Translations under genes and position numbers: made by a program
Shown: one piece after another, positions 38,006 through 46,609 of the stretch
How the letters are laid out: each line of letters begins with the position of its first letter
Position numbering within the stretch: the first letter of the stretch is position 1
Notes under the pieces: model-generated
The model's input: only the letters and a program-made list of their open reading frames with translations
Told to the model about the DNA's origin: nothing
Databases searched by the model: none
Assembly (NCBI RefSeq): GCF_001696455.1
Contig: NZ_MAUJ01000001.1
Coordinates: forward strand, 310,001 to 374,000
Reading direction: 5' to 3'
From: Pseudoalteromonas luteoviolacea
Lineage (GTDB): Bacteria > Pseudomonadota > Gammaproteobacteria > Enterobacterales > Alteromonadaceae
Length of the DNA stretch: 64,000 bases

Positions 38006-38122
38006 CTAGTCTTTCAATCTAGTATTACAAGATAAAATTAATAATTTAGATGCATTTTAATTAGACAATCTATGTGGCAGTATTGACGGTTTTTTAGCAA
38101 ATAAAAGACCGAGGAATGCATT

Positions 38123-38755
38123 ATGCCTGAGCTTACAATACTGCCATTATTTCTAATTACGACTCTACTTTTAGCCATTTCGCCGGGTCCTGATCTGGTG
38201 CTAATTTCTGCTTATTCATCGGGTCAGGGGTTTAAATCAGGAGTGCGTCTGGCTCTTGGTATTTTTATTGCTGGTATTGTGCAGACTTTGGCTGTCGCAC
38301 TGGGGCTTGGCCAATTTATGCAACAATTTCCACCGATAGTGACGGTGATAAAATTATTGGGCGCTCTTTATTTAGCGTGGCTAGGTGTAAATATGCTGAA
38401 GTCTTGGTGGCTGAATAAACATACGACAACGATGAATACCGATAACCGTGAAAATGCGAAGCGAGGAATAGTGCTAAAAGGCTTTTTGAATAACTTAATG
38501 AACCCTAAAGCGCTGTTGTTCTTCAGTGTGTTTCTCGTGCAATTTACCCATGGTAACGCGTCTTTGACATCGCAAATATTGGTACTAGGAGCACTGCTAA
38601 GTACAGCCGTTTTGTTTGTTAATCTCATTTTTGCTTTTTCATTTAGTAAGTTGGGTAAAGTGTTAGCTGGCAGGTTTCGATTGGGTCATCATTTTGATGG
38701 TGTACTAGGTGCTTTGTTTTTAGCGCTTGCAGCGAGGCTTGCCACCTCAAAATAA
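38123..38755 (+). CDS. LysE/RhtB-family exporter
   Basis: 210 residues, six helices. The family motif is ISPGPDLVLI near residue 20, and FLNNLMNPKALLFF near 128 is another conserved stretch. It exports amino acids such as threonine or homoserine lactones from the cytoplasm by family likeness. A GNAT acetyltransferase gene follows after 20 bases. It is not closely similar to the LysE-type exporter at 33.2 kb, so the two probably have different substrates. Confidence 0.85.
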   Translation: MPELTILPLFLITTLLLAISPGPDLVLISAYSSGQGFKSGVRLALGIFIAGIVQTLAVALGLGQFMQQFPPIVTVIKLLGALYLAWLGVNMLKSWWLNKHTTTMNTDNRENAKRGIVLKGFLNNLMNPKALLFFSVFLVQFTHGNASLTSQILVLGALLSTAVLFVNLIFAFSFSKLGKVLAGRFRLGHHFDGVLGALFLALAARLATSK

Positions 38756-38774
38756 TAAATATACAGGGAACTAC

Positions 38775-39287
38775 ATGATTCACATAGTACCAATAGAAAC
38801 TGAGCGGTTACGTTTAGTGGCACCCAACACCGCATGTTTAGATGTCTATTTACAATTTTATACTGATGGTGAAGCATCAAAAATGTATGGTGGGCCAATT
38901 GAACCTGCGCAAGTACTTGCGAGATTGAAAGCAGATCTAGGCTCATGGTATTTGCATGGTTTTGGTGTTTGGGTTGTACAAGAGAAAGCCTCTGGTAAGT
39001 ACATTGGTACATGTGGTTTTTGGCAGGGCTATAATTGGCCCACTGAGTTGACATGGTGGTTGCTACCTGAAACACGCGGTCTAGGCTATGCGAAAGAAGC
39101 CTCTATTGCTGCAATTAATTATGCATACGACGAACTAGATTTTGCACAAGTACGCACTTACATGAATGATGACAATGATGCAGCACGTAAATTAGTAGAG
39201 CGACTGGGTGGTATAAAAACTGACAGAATGTTGTTTCCTGATGGATTATATCGAGATATATACTCCTTAAATAAGGTGAGCGCATAA
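38775..39287 (+). CDS. GNAT-family N-acetyltransferase
   Basis: 170 residues from the ATG at 38775, preceded by AGGGAA. The RimJ/RimL-like fold is indicated by ETERLRLVAP near the start, YIGTCGFWQG near 76, TRGLGYAKEA near 101 (acetyl-CoA loop) and NDDNDAARKLVERLGG near 136. It transfers an acetyl group from acetyl-CoA to an amine. The acceptor is unknown. It may share a transcript with the upstream exporter. Confidence 0.85.
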   Translation: MIHIVPIETERLRLVAPNTACLDVYLQFYTDGEASKMYGGPIEPAQVLARLKADLGSWYLHGFGVWVVQEKASGKYIGTCGFWQGYNWPTELTWWLLPETRGLGYAKEASIAAINYAYDELDFAQVRTYMNDDNDAARKLVERLGGIKTDRMLFPDGLYRDIYSLNKVSA

Positions 39288-39301
39288 GCGCTTATCACCA
39301 T

Positions 39302-39985
39302 TCACTCAACAGGCTTTAATTGAACACTTCTATAGGCAGCTATGATATCAGATACATCATCTCTGCCTTGGTTAATTCGTTGATAGTGATCAATTGTCTT
39401 ATTCAAGTAGTGTTTGGCTATTTCATACTCTTGTTTATCTTGATAGCACCAAATACGCTGGCCCACAGCATGGACGGGTTTGCCATCGAGTTTATCAGTC
39501 GAAACATAAATAAGTTCATAGCTGCGTTTGTTTTCATTGACTAATCGCTCACTTTTTAAGGTGAGTTTTAGCGACTGCAATGTTTGACGCAGTGTGTATA
39601 AGTGATGCACCGGACAAAGAATAAAGTCGATGTTTAGACTTGGGTTTTGGCGCATAATATTTTGTACAAAAGCACTGCACAAATCACCGCCAACCCCAGC
39701 AATAATCACCAAATGTTTGCCTGAATATTGTGATAGAGGTAAAGCCGCAACGTCTTGGCAATATGTTTGCCACCGCTCCCTTTTATTGGCATAGAACTGT
39801 GTGAGCTTTTCATCTAATGCGTCAATCAAATGGGGTACGATGTCCACAAAGTGGATTTTTGCGTTTAACTCTTTATCTAATAAGCTCGCGCCCAGTAGAC
39901 CATGATCGCAACAGCAATCCCAAATGTGTGTGTAGTCATTGTTCACTATATCGCTAATGTGCGACAGGCGTTTTCCCAGTTTCAT
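39302..39985 (-). CDS. TrmK-like SAM-dependent methyltransferase
   Basis: 227 residues from the ATG at 39985, with AAGG 8 bases upstream. KLGKRLSHI and the unusual glycine-poor loop DCCCDHGLLG correspond to TrmK, the tRNA adenine-22 N1 methyltransferase, whose loop is of the GTDHAYL kind. VIIAGVGGDL near 96 and ILCPVHHLYTLRQ near 124 support this family. Proteobacterial members may have another RNA target. It converges on the GNAT gene. Confidence 0.75.
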   Translation of the reverse strand: MKLGKRLSHISDIVNNDYTHIWDCCCDHGLLGASLLDKELNAKIHFVDIVPHLIDALDEKLTQFYANKRERWQTYCQDVAALPLSQYSGKHLVIIAGVGGDLCSAFVQNIMRQNPSLNIDFILCPVHHLYTLRQTLQSLKLTLKSERLVNENKRSYELIYVSTDKLDGKPVHAVGQRIWCYQDKQEYEIAKHYLNKTIDHYQRINQGRDDVSDIIAAYRSVQLKPVE

Positions 39986-39997
39986 TGGCACACCTTG

Positions 39998-40594
39998 CTA
40001 ACTAGTTTGATAGCGGGCTAAAAACGTGTCGACAGTTTGGTTTATCACAAACTCTTGAGTCATATGAGGCTCTAATGCAAACCCGTAAAGCCGTGGGTAA
40101 AAAATAAAAGATTTCAGTTGGAAAACAAACTGTTTAGCAGCGAAAGTAACATCTTCCACATTGACGGCGCCGGCTGAATTAGCTGCGACAAGAAACGCTT
40201 CCAAGTAACGCATACAGCCTACTTTAGTATTGTTTAGGTGCGCGGCCATATCTGGGTTTTGCAATAACTCTAAAAACGCAACACGGGCAATACGCAAAAA
40301 GGTGTCTGATGTCAGCAACTGTGCCTCAGCCTTTGCAATATCGAGTAGCTGTGACCGAATGCACTCGTCCGGCGTATAAACCAAGGTGTTACCTTGCTCA
40401 ACGTGAGTTAGCATGTTTTCGATTACAGCGTACAAAAGCGCTTCTTTGCTATCAAAATGGTTATACACCGTGCGTTTTGATACCTCAGCGGTTTGTGCGA
40501 CCAGATCCATACTGGTTTGTTGCGCACCATTTTCAGAAAACAGCTGCTCAGCGGCTTGAATGATTTGCAGGCGTTTTTTCTCTGATAGCTTCAT
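39998..40594 (-). CDS. TetR-family regulator
   Basis: 198 residues. The N-terminal helix-turn-helix is typical: FSENGAQQTSMDLVAQTAEV followed by SKRTVYNHFDSKEALL. The C-terminal ligand domain is not specific. AAGGAG precedes the ATG at 40594. It is divergent from the metallo-hydrolase gene, with two near-palindromic operator-like sites between, so it probably represses itself and that gene. Confidence 0.88.
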   Translation of the reverse strand: MKLSEKKRLQIIQAAEQLFSENGAQQTSMDLVAQTAEVSKRTVYNHFDSKEALLYAVIENMLTHVEQGNTLVYTPDECIRSQLLDIAKAEAQLLTSDTFLRIARVAFLELLQNPDMAAHLNNTKVGCMRYLEAFLVAANSAGAVNVEDVTFAAKQFVFQLKSFIFYPRLYGFALEPHMTQEFVINQTVDTFLARYQTS

Positions 40595-40638
40595 ATGAAC
40601 TCCTTACTAAAGTGTGCGTAGTTTAGCGGAATTTGAAA

Positions 40639-40658
40639 AAACTTGCACTAGGTAGTTT
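40639..40658. promoter_or_regulatory. TetR operator candidate 1
   Basis: AAACT and AGTTT face each other across ten bases, with inner TGCAC and GTA elements shared with the second site. It lies between the divergent tetR and hydrolase genes. Confidence 0.5.
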
Positions 40659-40679
40659 ACTTTTAGTTCAGAACATGAA

Positions 40680-40698
40680 AAACTGCACCGTGTAGTTT
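40680..40698. promoter_or_regulatory. TetR operator candidate 2
   Basis: AAACTGCACCGTGTAGTTT is a 19-bp near-palindrome. Its right half repeats site 1 (TGTAGTTTACTTTT compared with GGTAGTTTACTTTT), about 41 bases away. A third weak copy lies at 40606-40624. Confidence 0.55.
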
Positions 40699-40715
40699 AC
40701 TTTTGGTAATGGCGT

Positions 40716-41822
40716 ATGAAAGCTAGATACAAATTTTCTTTACTCGCATCAGTATTTGTTTTAACAGTCGGAGGGTGTGCAATGGTTTCGAATTTAGACG
40801 CGCAAGTGAGTGATTCAGGATACAGCTCCAAGCAATTTAAAGACGGCAAGTTTTATAATACAAATGAAGTAGAGCAGCCAGGCTTTAAAAAGACGTTAGG
40901 TATTTTTTGGCGCTTTATTACAGAGTCTAAGCAAGATCCAACGCCTAATATTCCACTCCCTATGGTACAGCAGAGTCCAGATATGCTGGCGCAACTTTCT
41001 GACGATCAAATACATATGGTCAAGCTGGGCCATTCCTCTGTGCTGTTAAAGGTGTTTGGAGAATATTGGCTATTAGATCCTGTGTTTTCAAAGCGTGCGT
41101 CACCGTTTAGTTTTGCGGGCCCAGAGCGATTTCATGAAGCACCTATATCGTTAGACGACTTACCGCCAATTGATAGAATACTCATTTCTCACAATCACTA
41201 TGATCATTTAGATAAAGAGAGCATTTTGTCTCTTATGGGCAAAACAAAAGAGATATTTGTTCCGTTAGGTGTTGAAGGTGATCTACAACAGTGGGGAGTA
41301 GACACAAATAAGGTGAAAGTATTTGATTGGTGGCAGGAGCACGTTGATAACACTGGCCTAGTGGCGTTTGTTCCTACCCAGCACTTTTCAGGTAGAGGCT
41401 TAGGTGATGCCAATAAAACGTTATGGGGGTCTTGGGTCATTAAAGCCGCCGATCAGAGTATTTATTTTAGTGGGGACTCTGGATATTTTGATGGCTTTAA
41501 AGAGATCGGTCGTCGCTATGGGCCTTTTAACTACACCTTTATTGAAACAGGCGCTTACGACAAAGATTGGGCAGATATTCATATGACACCAGAGCAAAGC
41601 GTTCAGGCACACATAGACTTGAATGCTGAGGTGATGCTACCTATACACAATGGGACATTCGATTTGGCGTTTCACGCTTGGTATGACCCGCTGGAGCGTG
41701 TGACTACGGCCGCCGCGCAAAAAAATGTGACAATCAACACGCCGATTGTGGGTGAGGTGATCACCGCGGGCGTGTCTCACAATAATGCTTTTTGGTGGAA
41801 ATCCTTGATGTCAAAAGGTTAG
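40716..41822 (+). CDS. Metallo-beta-lactamase-fold hydrolase lipoprotein (NAPE-PLD-like)
   Basis: 368 residues with a lipobox VGGC near residue 20, so exported and lipid-anchored. The metal motif HNHYDHLD near 160, GHSSVLL, PTQHFSGRG and FSGDSGY belong to the NAPE-PLD/UlaG-like branch of the fold, which includes enzymes that hydrolyse phosphodiester bonds of lipids. It is divergent from a TetR regulator and flanked downstream by an intrinsic terminator. The true substrate is unknown. Confidence 0.85.
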   Translation: MKARYKFSLLASVFVLTVGGCAMVSNLDAQVSDSGYSSKQFKDGKFYNTNEVEQPGFKKTLGIFWRFITESKQDPTPNIPLPMVQQSPDMLAQLSDDQIHMVKLGHSSVLLKVFGEYWLLDPVFSKRASPFSFAGPERFHEAPISLDDLPPIDRILISHNHYDHLDKESILSLMGKTKEIFVPLGVEGDLQQWGVDTNKVKVFDWWQEHVDNTGLVAFVPTQHFSGRGLGDANKTLWGSWVIKAADQSIYFSGDSGYFDGFKEIGRRYGPFNYTFIETGAYDKDWADIHMTPEQSVQAHIDLNAEVMLPIHNGTFDLAFHAWYDPLERVTTAAAQKNVTINTPIVGEVITAGVSHNNAFWWKSLMSKG

Positions 41823-41877
41823 TTGCTTAGCCCAAGCGAGTCTCAACTTAACAGTCTTGATACATGTGTATATAATT

Positions 41878-41912
41878 AAGGTCCAACCATCGAATGAGTT
41901 TTGGACTTTTTT
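41878..41912 (+). terminator. Intrinsic terminator abutting the next start codon
   Basis: AAGGTCCAA pairs with TTGGACTTT across a 14-base loop, and the T run ends at 41912, directly before the ATG of the next gene. It ends the hydrolase transcript and may also gate entry into the next gene. Confidence 0.7.
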
Positions 41913-42275
41913 ATGTATACAGAAATAGAGCAGGCAACGGTTGCCATCGTAGACAGGCAACTCGAAGCATACAACAACCAAGATATCGATGCATTTGCAG
42001 CAACATATGCTGATGATGTGGAAATCTATCAAGGTCAAAGTTTAGTTTTTAAGGGCAAACAGACGCTTGTTGAGCGCTATGGTAAAAAGTTTGCAAGCTT
42101 GAGCTATTTGCATGCAACGTCGATGACTCGGATGGTGCAGGGCCGCTTTTTAGTCGATCATGAGCTGGCTGAGTCATCTACGCAGCCCAACAAAGAAGTC
42201 GATCACAGCGTAAAAGTGATCGCAGCCTATGAAGTTGAAAATGAGTTAATAAAACGGGTGACGTTTATGGGGTAG
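41913..42275 (+). CDS. NTF2-like (SnoaL-type) protein
   Basis: 120 residues. The fold is suggested by LEAYNNQDIDAFAATYADDV near residue 16 and VFKGKQTLVERY near 47, typical of small NTF2-like proteins that bind or convert hydrophobic ligands. There is no ribosome site before the ATG at 41913, which directly follows a terminator T run. Its transcript may therefore depend on read-through, or the start may be leaderless. The function is unknown. Confidence 0.75.
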   Translation: MYTEIEQATVAIVDRQLEAYNNQDIDAFAATYADDVEIYQGQSLVFKGKQTLVERYGKKFASLSYLHATSMTRMVQGRFLVDHELAESSTQPNKEVDHSVKVIAAYEVENELIKRVTFMG

Positions 42276-42315
42276 CTGCCCAAGGCCAGCTGATATTTGG
42301 GTTTACAGGTTATTT

Positions 42316-42334
42316 GATATTAATTATCATTATC
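42316..42334. promoter_or_regulatory. Fur-like box
   Basis: GATATTAATTATCATTATC matches the Fur consensus GATAATGATAATCATTATC at 16 of 19 positions. It lies 26 bases before the ATG of the next small gene. Confidence 0.6.
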
Positions 42335-42360
42335 AGTAATCGTTAACCCAAATATTCACT

Positions 42361-42723
42361 ATGTTTGATACCGACTTAGAAGCCAAAGATGCTCAATTGC
42401 GGGCATACCAAGATGCCAATGCAGAGCTAGCCGTGCACTCCATGATATTAAAACACAGCCCGGCAAATATAGATAATCTTGCTGCTTACATCTGCTCTGC
42501 TAAGAAGCTCATCGATATTTGTTTAAGAGATGAAGACCGACTTTTGGTAATTAATTTGCGGCTATGGGTTAGGCGAAACCTCGTTTTAAATCATGGCAGA
42601 GGCTCTGCTAACTTGCGCTTTCAAGCTATGTGTGAAAAGGAACTCAACCTAATAGATAAACATTTGGTAAAGGTATTTACGCCGTTTGGTAGAAATATTG
42701 TGCCTTTGCTTAGAAAAGTCTAG
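42361..42723 (+). CDS. Small hypothetical protein behind a Fur-like box
   Basis: 120 residues, soluble, mostly helical and basic toward the C-terminus. No metal motif, signal or known domain is seen; three cysteines are scattered. The Fur-like box directly upstream suggests that it is made under iron limitation. I do not recognise the family and do not assign a function. Confidence 0.65.
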   Translation: MFDTDLEAKDAQLRAYQDANAELAVHSMILKHSPANIDNLAAYICSAKKLIDICLRDEDRLLVINLRLWVRRNLVLNHGRGSANLRFQAMCEKELNLIDKHLVKVFTPFGRNIVPLLRKV

Positions 42724-42751
42724 TGGGCCCTAAAATAGCGCCCATATGAGG

Positions 42752-43597
42752 TCATTTAGAAACCTGTAAAGCCGAGTGGAGTTGTCTAGCCCGCTCGATT
42801 AAATAGTCTTTACCATAGTCATTGTTCTCAAGTTCATCATATAAAAAGCGCGGTAAATCGTTTTTATACTCTTCACTTAAACTCGCGATACTAAGTGCAC
42901 AGGCCGCAATAGTATCCACATCTCCCCCAAACGCGACAGATTGGATGAGTAACGCCGAATAACTATCTTCAGATAATAAGACGGTGAGTAACGCATTGAC
43001 AGTCTCATAGCCACAGCAGGCAACCTCGCCATGCCAATGGGTATTCCATTGAATGTCAGTATGAGATTGAACAAATTCGCCCAGTTGGGCTTTTGGCCCT
43101 AATTTGTAATAAAAGTAATGGCTTGCAAGCGCAACCGCTTGTGACGAATTAATGCCAATGGGGGTGTTATGTGTAATTGAGGCTTGAATTTCAGCTTTAT
43201 GGAGCACCTCGTCAACTGAGGAAAATAGCCCAATGGGTACCGAGCGCATCGCCGCTCCGTTGGCGACACTATTGACTTTGATTTTAGCGAGAAACTCATC
43301 GGCATTAGATATAGAGTCTAAAAACGCATAAAACCCTTTGGAGTACCCCAGTCGCTGGTCTCGTTTAAAGCAGTCAATGAATTTACAGGTAATTGTGTGT
43401 TTATCCCAAGAGCCACCCTCGATAATGAGCTCCGCCAACGCGAGAGACATTTGCGTGTCGTCTGTATAGTGCCCAGGCGCAATGCCAAGGCCATGCTCAT
43501 GATAGGCCGTAAGGTCGTTGTATCGGGTTATTTTATCTCTGTCAGCAAATTCAAAGCCCGCACCATAAGCATCACCAATGGCCATTTCTAACAACAT
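42752..43597 (-). CDS. ADP-ribosylglycohydrolase family protein
   Basis: 281 residues of the DraG/ARH fold. Metal-binding motifs are visible: AIGDAYGAGFE near residue 6, YTDDTQMSLALAE near 44 and FGGDVDTIAACA near 223 (the usual form is GGDTDT). Such enzymes remove ADP-ribose from proteins or small molecules using two magnesium ions. The change from Thr to Val in the last motif may alter activity. It is a single gene. Confidence 0.85.
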   Translation of the reverse strand: MLLEMAIGDAYGAGFEFADRDKITRYNDLTAYHEHGLGIAPGHYTDDTQMSLALAELIIEGGSWDKHTITCKFIDCFKRDQRLGYSKGFYAFLDSISNADEFLAKIKVNSVANGAAMRSVPIGLFSSVDEVLHKAEIQASITHNTPIGINSSQAVALASHYFYYKLGPKAQLGEFVQSHTDIQWNTHWHGEVACCGYETVNALLTVLLSEDSYSALLIQSVAFGGDVDTIAACALSIASLSEEYKNDLPRFLYDELENNDYGKDYLIERARQLHSALQVSK

Positions 43598-43824
43598 ATT
43601 ATTTCCTTAAAAGCGCTGGGGGTAGCATATTTATGTGTAATCATCCCATCTAGGGAGATGATGTTTTTATTGTTGAACAGGTTTATCACGTAGATCGGCC
43701 AAAGGAAAGTACAAACGGCACTCAAGTGATTATAATTCTGTGTTTATTGCATGCTTTGGTAATTCCTTAACCTTGTGAGCTTTGGTAAAATAGTGGACTT
43801 AAAAGCTTATTTTTGAGGAGTTTC

Positions 43825-44760
43825 ATGAAGCACTGGGCTGTACGACTATCCGTCTTATTTATTATCATTTTGGTTGCGAGACAGCCAGATGTTGAACTTG
43901 ATCATCAGGGCAAAACCATATCGTACAAAGGACTAGTACAACCAACAGACTACGCTGGTGTCACGAACACAACCTGCACCGCAGATAGACTCACTGAAGT
44001 GACGCATCCGTACATTGAGAATACTCTCCCGGCAATTGAAAAAGCCTTTGAATTGGGTGCAGACACCGTGCACTTAAATATCCATGCAACATCTGATAAG
44101 CAGCTTGCGGTATTTCATGATTGGACACTGGATTGCAGAACGAATGGCGAAGGCATTACTTCTGAGCAGTCAATGACGTTTCTTAAAACATTGGATGCAG
44201 GCTATGGTTATCGTGTTGGAAAAGAAGAGGGAGTATACCCTTTGAGAGGGCAGGGAATTGGTTTGATCCCATCGCTTGATGAAGTGTTAACACGCTTTCC
44301 TGAAAAGTCATTTTTACTCAACATGAAAACAGCCGGTCCAGACGCCATTGAAGTGCTTGCAACGTACCTCAATGATATGGACCCTGCGCAAAGAAGCCGA
44401 TTGAGCTTTATTGGTATGCAGAGTATCTCAGAAGCCATTGCCGAAAAATTTCCTGATCAAATGACCTACTCAAAAGAAGTAGGTAAACGTTGCCTAGTGA
44501 AGTATATCTTCATCGGTTGGTCTCGATATTATCCAGCATCTTGTGCCAATACTACGCTTGTTCTACCAGAGCAGTTTGGCCGCTTTTTATGGGGTTGGCC
44601 AGAGCAATTTGCGGCAAGAGCGCAACAAAATGGGAGTGAGGTTTACCTCTATCAAAAGTCTCAACCGTACTCTAAAAGCTCAGATTTAAGAGCGCAGGGA
44701 ATTGGCTTATTTACCGGTGATATGATGGGTCTTGCAGAGCACACTACCAACACGAATTAA
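43825..44760 (+). CDS. GDPD-family protein with altered active site
   Basis: 311 residues from the ATG at 43825 with GAGGAG ahead. An N-terminal hydrophobic segment (about 5-17) suggests export or membrane anchoring. The glycerophosphodiester phosphodiesterase fold is seen in ENTLPAIEKAFELGA, LAVFHDWTLDCRTNG and IPSLDEVL. However, the usual HRG near the start is not evident, and the Glu-x-Asp metal pair is replaced in TVHLNIHAT. It may act on another substrate. Confidence 0.75.
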   Translation: MKHWAVRLSVLFIIILVARQPDVELDHQGKTISYKGLVQPTDYAGVTNTTCTADRLTEVTHPYIENTLPAIEKAFELGADTVHLNIHATSDKQLAVFHDWTLDCRTNGEGITSEQSMTFLKTLDAGYGYRVGKEEGVYPLRGQGIGLIPSLDEVLTRFPEKSFLLNMKTAGPDAIEVLATYLNDMDPAQRSRLSFIGMQSISEAIAEKFPDQMTYSKEVGKRCLVKYIFIGWSRYYPASCANTTLVLPEQFGRFLWGWPEQFAARAQQNGSEVYLYQKSQPYSKSSDLRAQGIGLFTGDMMGLAEHTTNTN

Positions 44761-44769
44761 TCCACGCGC

Positions 44770-44806
44770 TTAAGTGCCAAACAGGGCTAACCTGCTTGGC
44801 ACTTAA
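44770..44806. terminator. Bidirectional terminator-type hairpin
   Basis: TTAAGTGCCAA and TTGGCACTTAA form an 11-bp perfect stem with an inner CAGG/CCTG extension. It lies between the convergent GDPD-like and diflavin-reductase genes. Confidence 0.8.
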
Positions 44807-44808
44807 CG

Positions 44809-46599
44809 TTAGTACACATCCCGCACATAGCGTTTTTGTTTTTTAAGATTCGCGACATATTCTTGAGATTCTGCCTCGTTTAAACCGCCATGCTGAGCAA
44901 TTATGTTATGCAATGCTTTGTCTACGTCTTTGGCCATTTTAAAGGCGTCACCACAGACATATAAGTATGCACCGCGTTCTAGCCAAGAAAATAAGCGCTC
45001 ACCCTGCGCTTGCATTTTATCTTGTACATAGATTTTTTGCTCTTGGTCGCGAGAAAATGCCAAATCTAAATGAGTCAGCAAGCCACTTTCTTGCATTTGC
45101 TCAAGCTCTTGTTGGTATAAAAAGTCATTTTCCTTTGTTCTGTCGCCGAAAAACAGCCAATTGTCGCCACTTGCTTTGGTGGCTAAGCGCTCTTCTAAAA
45201 ACCCTCTAAAAGGCGCTATACCGGTGCCTGGTCCAATCATAATAATGGGTGCCGTTGAGTCTTGTGGTACGCTAAAATGTTTGTTTGGGGCAAAGTAGCA
45301 CTTTATTTTACTTCCGGGTTCGCAGAGGTCTGCCAAGAAAGTTGAACAAACGCCGTTATGTGCACGATCAGCCTGATGATATCTCACACTTGCGATAGTT
45401 AGGTGCACTTCATTGGTATGTTGTTTAATACTGGAAGAAATAGAGTAAGCACGCGGTGCCAAAGGTTTCGCAAGGCGAATAAAGTCGCTGGCTGTAAAAG
45501 CGTTAGGGGCATAACGGCTTAACAGGTCCACACAATCTAGGCCCCAAACGAATTCATTGAGCGCTTGTGTTCCTTCATTAAGCTTGGCAATAAACGTTTG
45601 ATCGCCACTGCGAGTTGCAACTTCTATGATGAACTCCTTGCTGGGAATGCGTATTTCTAGATCTTCGGTAAAGATTTTTTGCAGCTCTTGAGTGTGTCCA
45701 TCGTACTGCTCATGTTGCTCTTTTCTTGCGCCAAGCAAGCTTATTAGCTCTTCGACTAAGTCGGGGCGATTGCAAGGAAGCAAATTAATGGCGTCACCCG
45801 CTTCGTATGATTCTCCAGAATCTAACAAGGAAAGTTCATAGTGGCAGGTTTCTTTTCCGGAGTTAGGGTTATTCAATGTGTATTTGCGTACCAACTCTGC
45901 TTCAAACGGATTATCTCGATTGTACTTAGGCTTCACTTTCTTGGGAGCAATCGATGGGGCAGGTATCACTTCACTGCCACCCTGACTGCCTTTTTGAGCA
46001 ATGGTCGGTAGCGTTTCTGCAATCCATTCTTGTGCAGGTGACTCATACGCAACGTCACAATCTACTCTGTTTGCAACGCGCGTCGCGCCGAGCGCCTCTA
46101 AACGCTCGTCCCACTCAATGCCCGCGAGGCAAAAATCATCGTAGTTGGTATCTCCCAGTGCCAATACCGAAAAATAAGTATTATCAAACCTCGGTGCATC
46201 TTCTGCTGAAATATCGTCCCAGAGCGCTTGTGCATTATCTGGCATTTCACCCTCGCCATAGGTACTGGTGATGACAAGTAAACGTTCAACTTTGCTTAGT
46301 TGGTCTAATTCGACGTCGTCCATATCTTGAACATGGGCTGTCAATCCATGGTTTTTAGCAATTTCCGCGGCTTCTTCTGCAACACTTTCCGCATTGCCAG
46401 TTTGTGAGCCATAAATAATGGTCAAAGGCTTTACCTGCGAAGAGGCAGTGTTGACCGTTGTGACATGCTCTTCTTTGACTAACAACCTCGTATGTAAACC
46501 CGCTAAAAAGCCACCCAACCACTGTCTTTGGTCATCGTTAAAAGGAATGTCTTGCGGTAAAAAAGGGACTTTCTTGTTACTTTTTAAGTGTTCCATCAT
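44809..46599 (-). CDS. CysJ-type NADPH diflavin reductase
   Basis: 596 residues, the size of the flavoprotein subunit of sulfite reductase. The FMN domain has YGSQTGNAESVA near residue 63 and LGDTNYDDFC; the FAD part has RAYSISSS; the NADPH part has GPGTGIAPFRGF and YVCGDAFKMAKDVD; it ends YVRDVY as CysJ does. It carries electrons from NADPH through FAD and FMN. No cysI gene adjoins. It starts 10 bases after the gltB stop, with AGGAG in the junction, so it is co-expressed with gltB and may serve it. Confidence 0.88.
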   Translation of the reverse strand: MMEHLKSNKKVPFLPQDIPFNDDQRQWLGGFLAGLHTRLLVKEEHVTTVNTASSQVKPLTIIYGSQTGNAESVAEEAAEIAKNHGLTAHVQDMDDVELDQLSKVERLLVITSTYGEGEMPDNAQALWDDISAEDAPRFDNTYFSVLALGDTNYDDFCLAGIEWDERLEALGATRVANRVDCDVAYESPAQEWIAETLPTIAQKGSQGGSEVIPAPSIAPKKVKPKYNRDNPFEAELVRKYTLNNPNSGKETCHYELSLLDSGESYEAGDAINLLPCNRPDLVEELISLLGARKEQHEQYDGHTQELQKIFTEDLEIRIPSKEFIIEVATRSGDQTFIAKLNEGTQALNEFVWGLDCVDLLSRYAPNAFTASDFIRLAKPLAPRAYSISSSIKQHTNEVHLTIASVRYHQADRAHNGVCSTFLADLCEPGSKIKCYFAPNKHFSVPQDSTAPIIMIGPGTGIAPFRGFLEERLATKASGDNWLFFGDRTKENDFLYQQELEQMQESGLLTHLDLAFSRDQEQKIYVQDKMQAQGERLFSWLERGAYLYVCGDAFKMAKDVDKALHNIIAQHGGLNEAESQEYVANLKKQKRYVRDVY

Positions 46600-46609
46600 A
46601 TTCTCCTAT

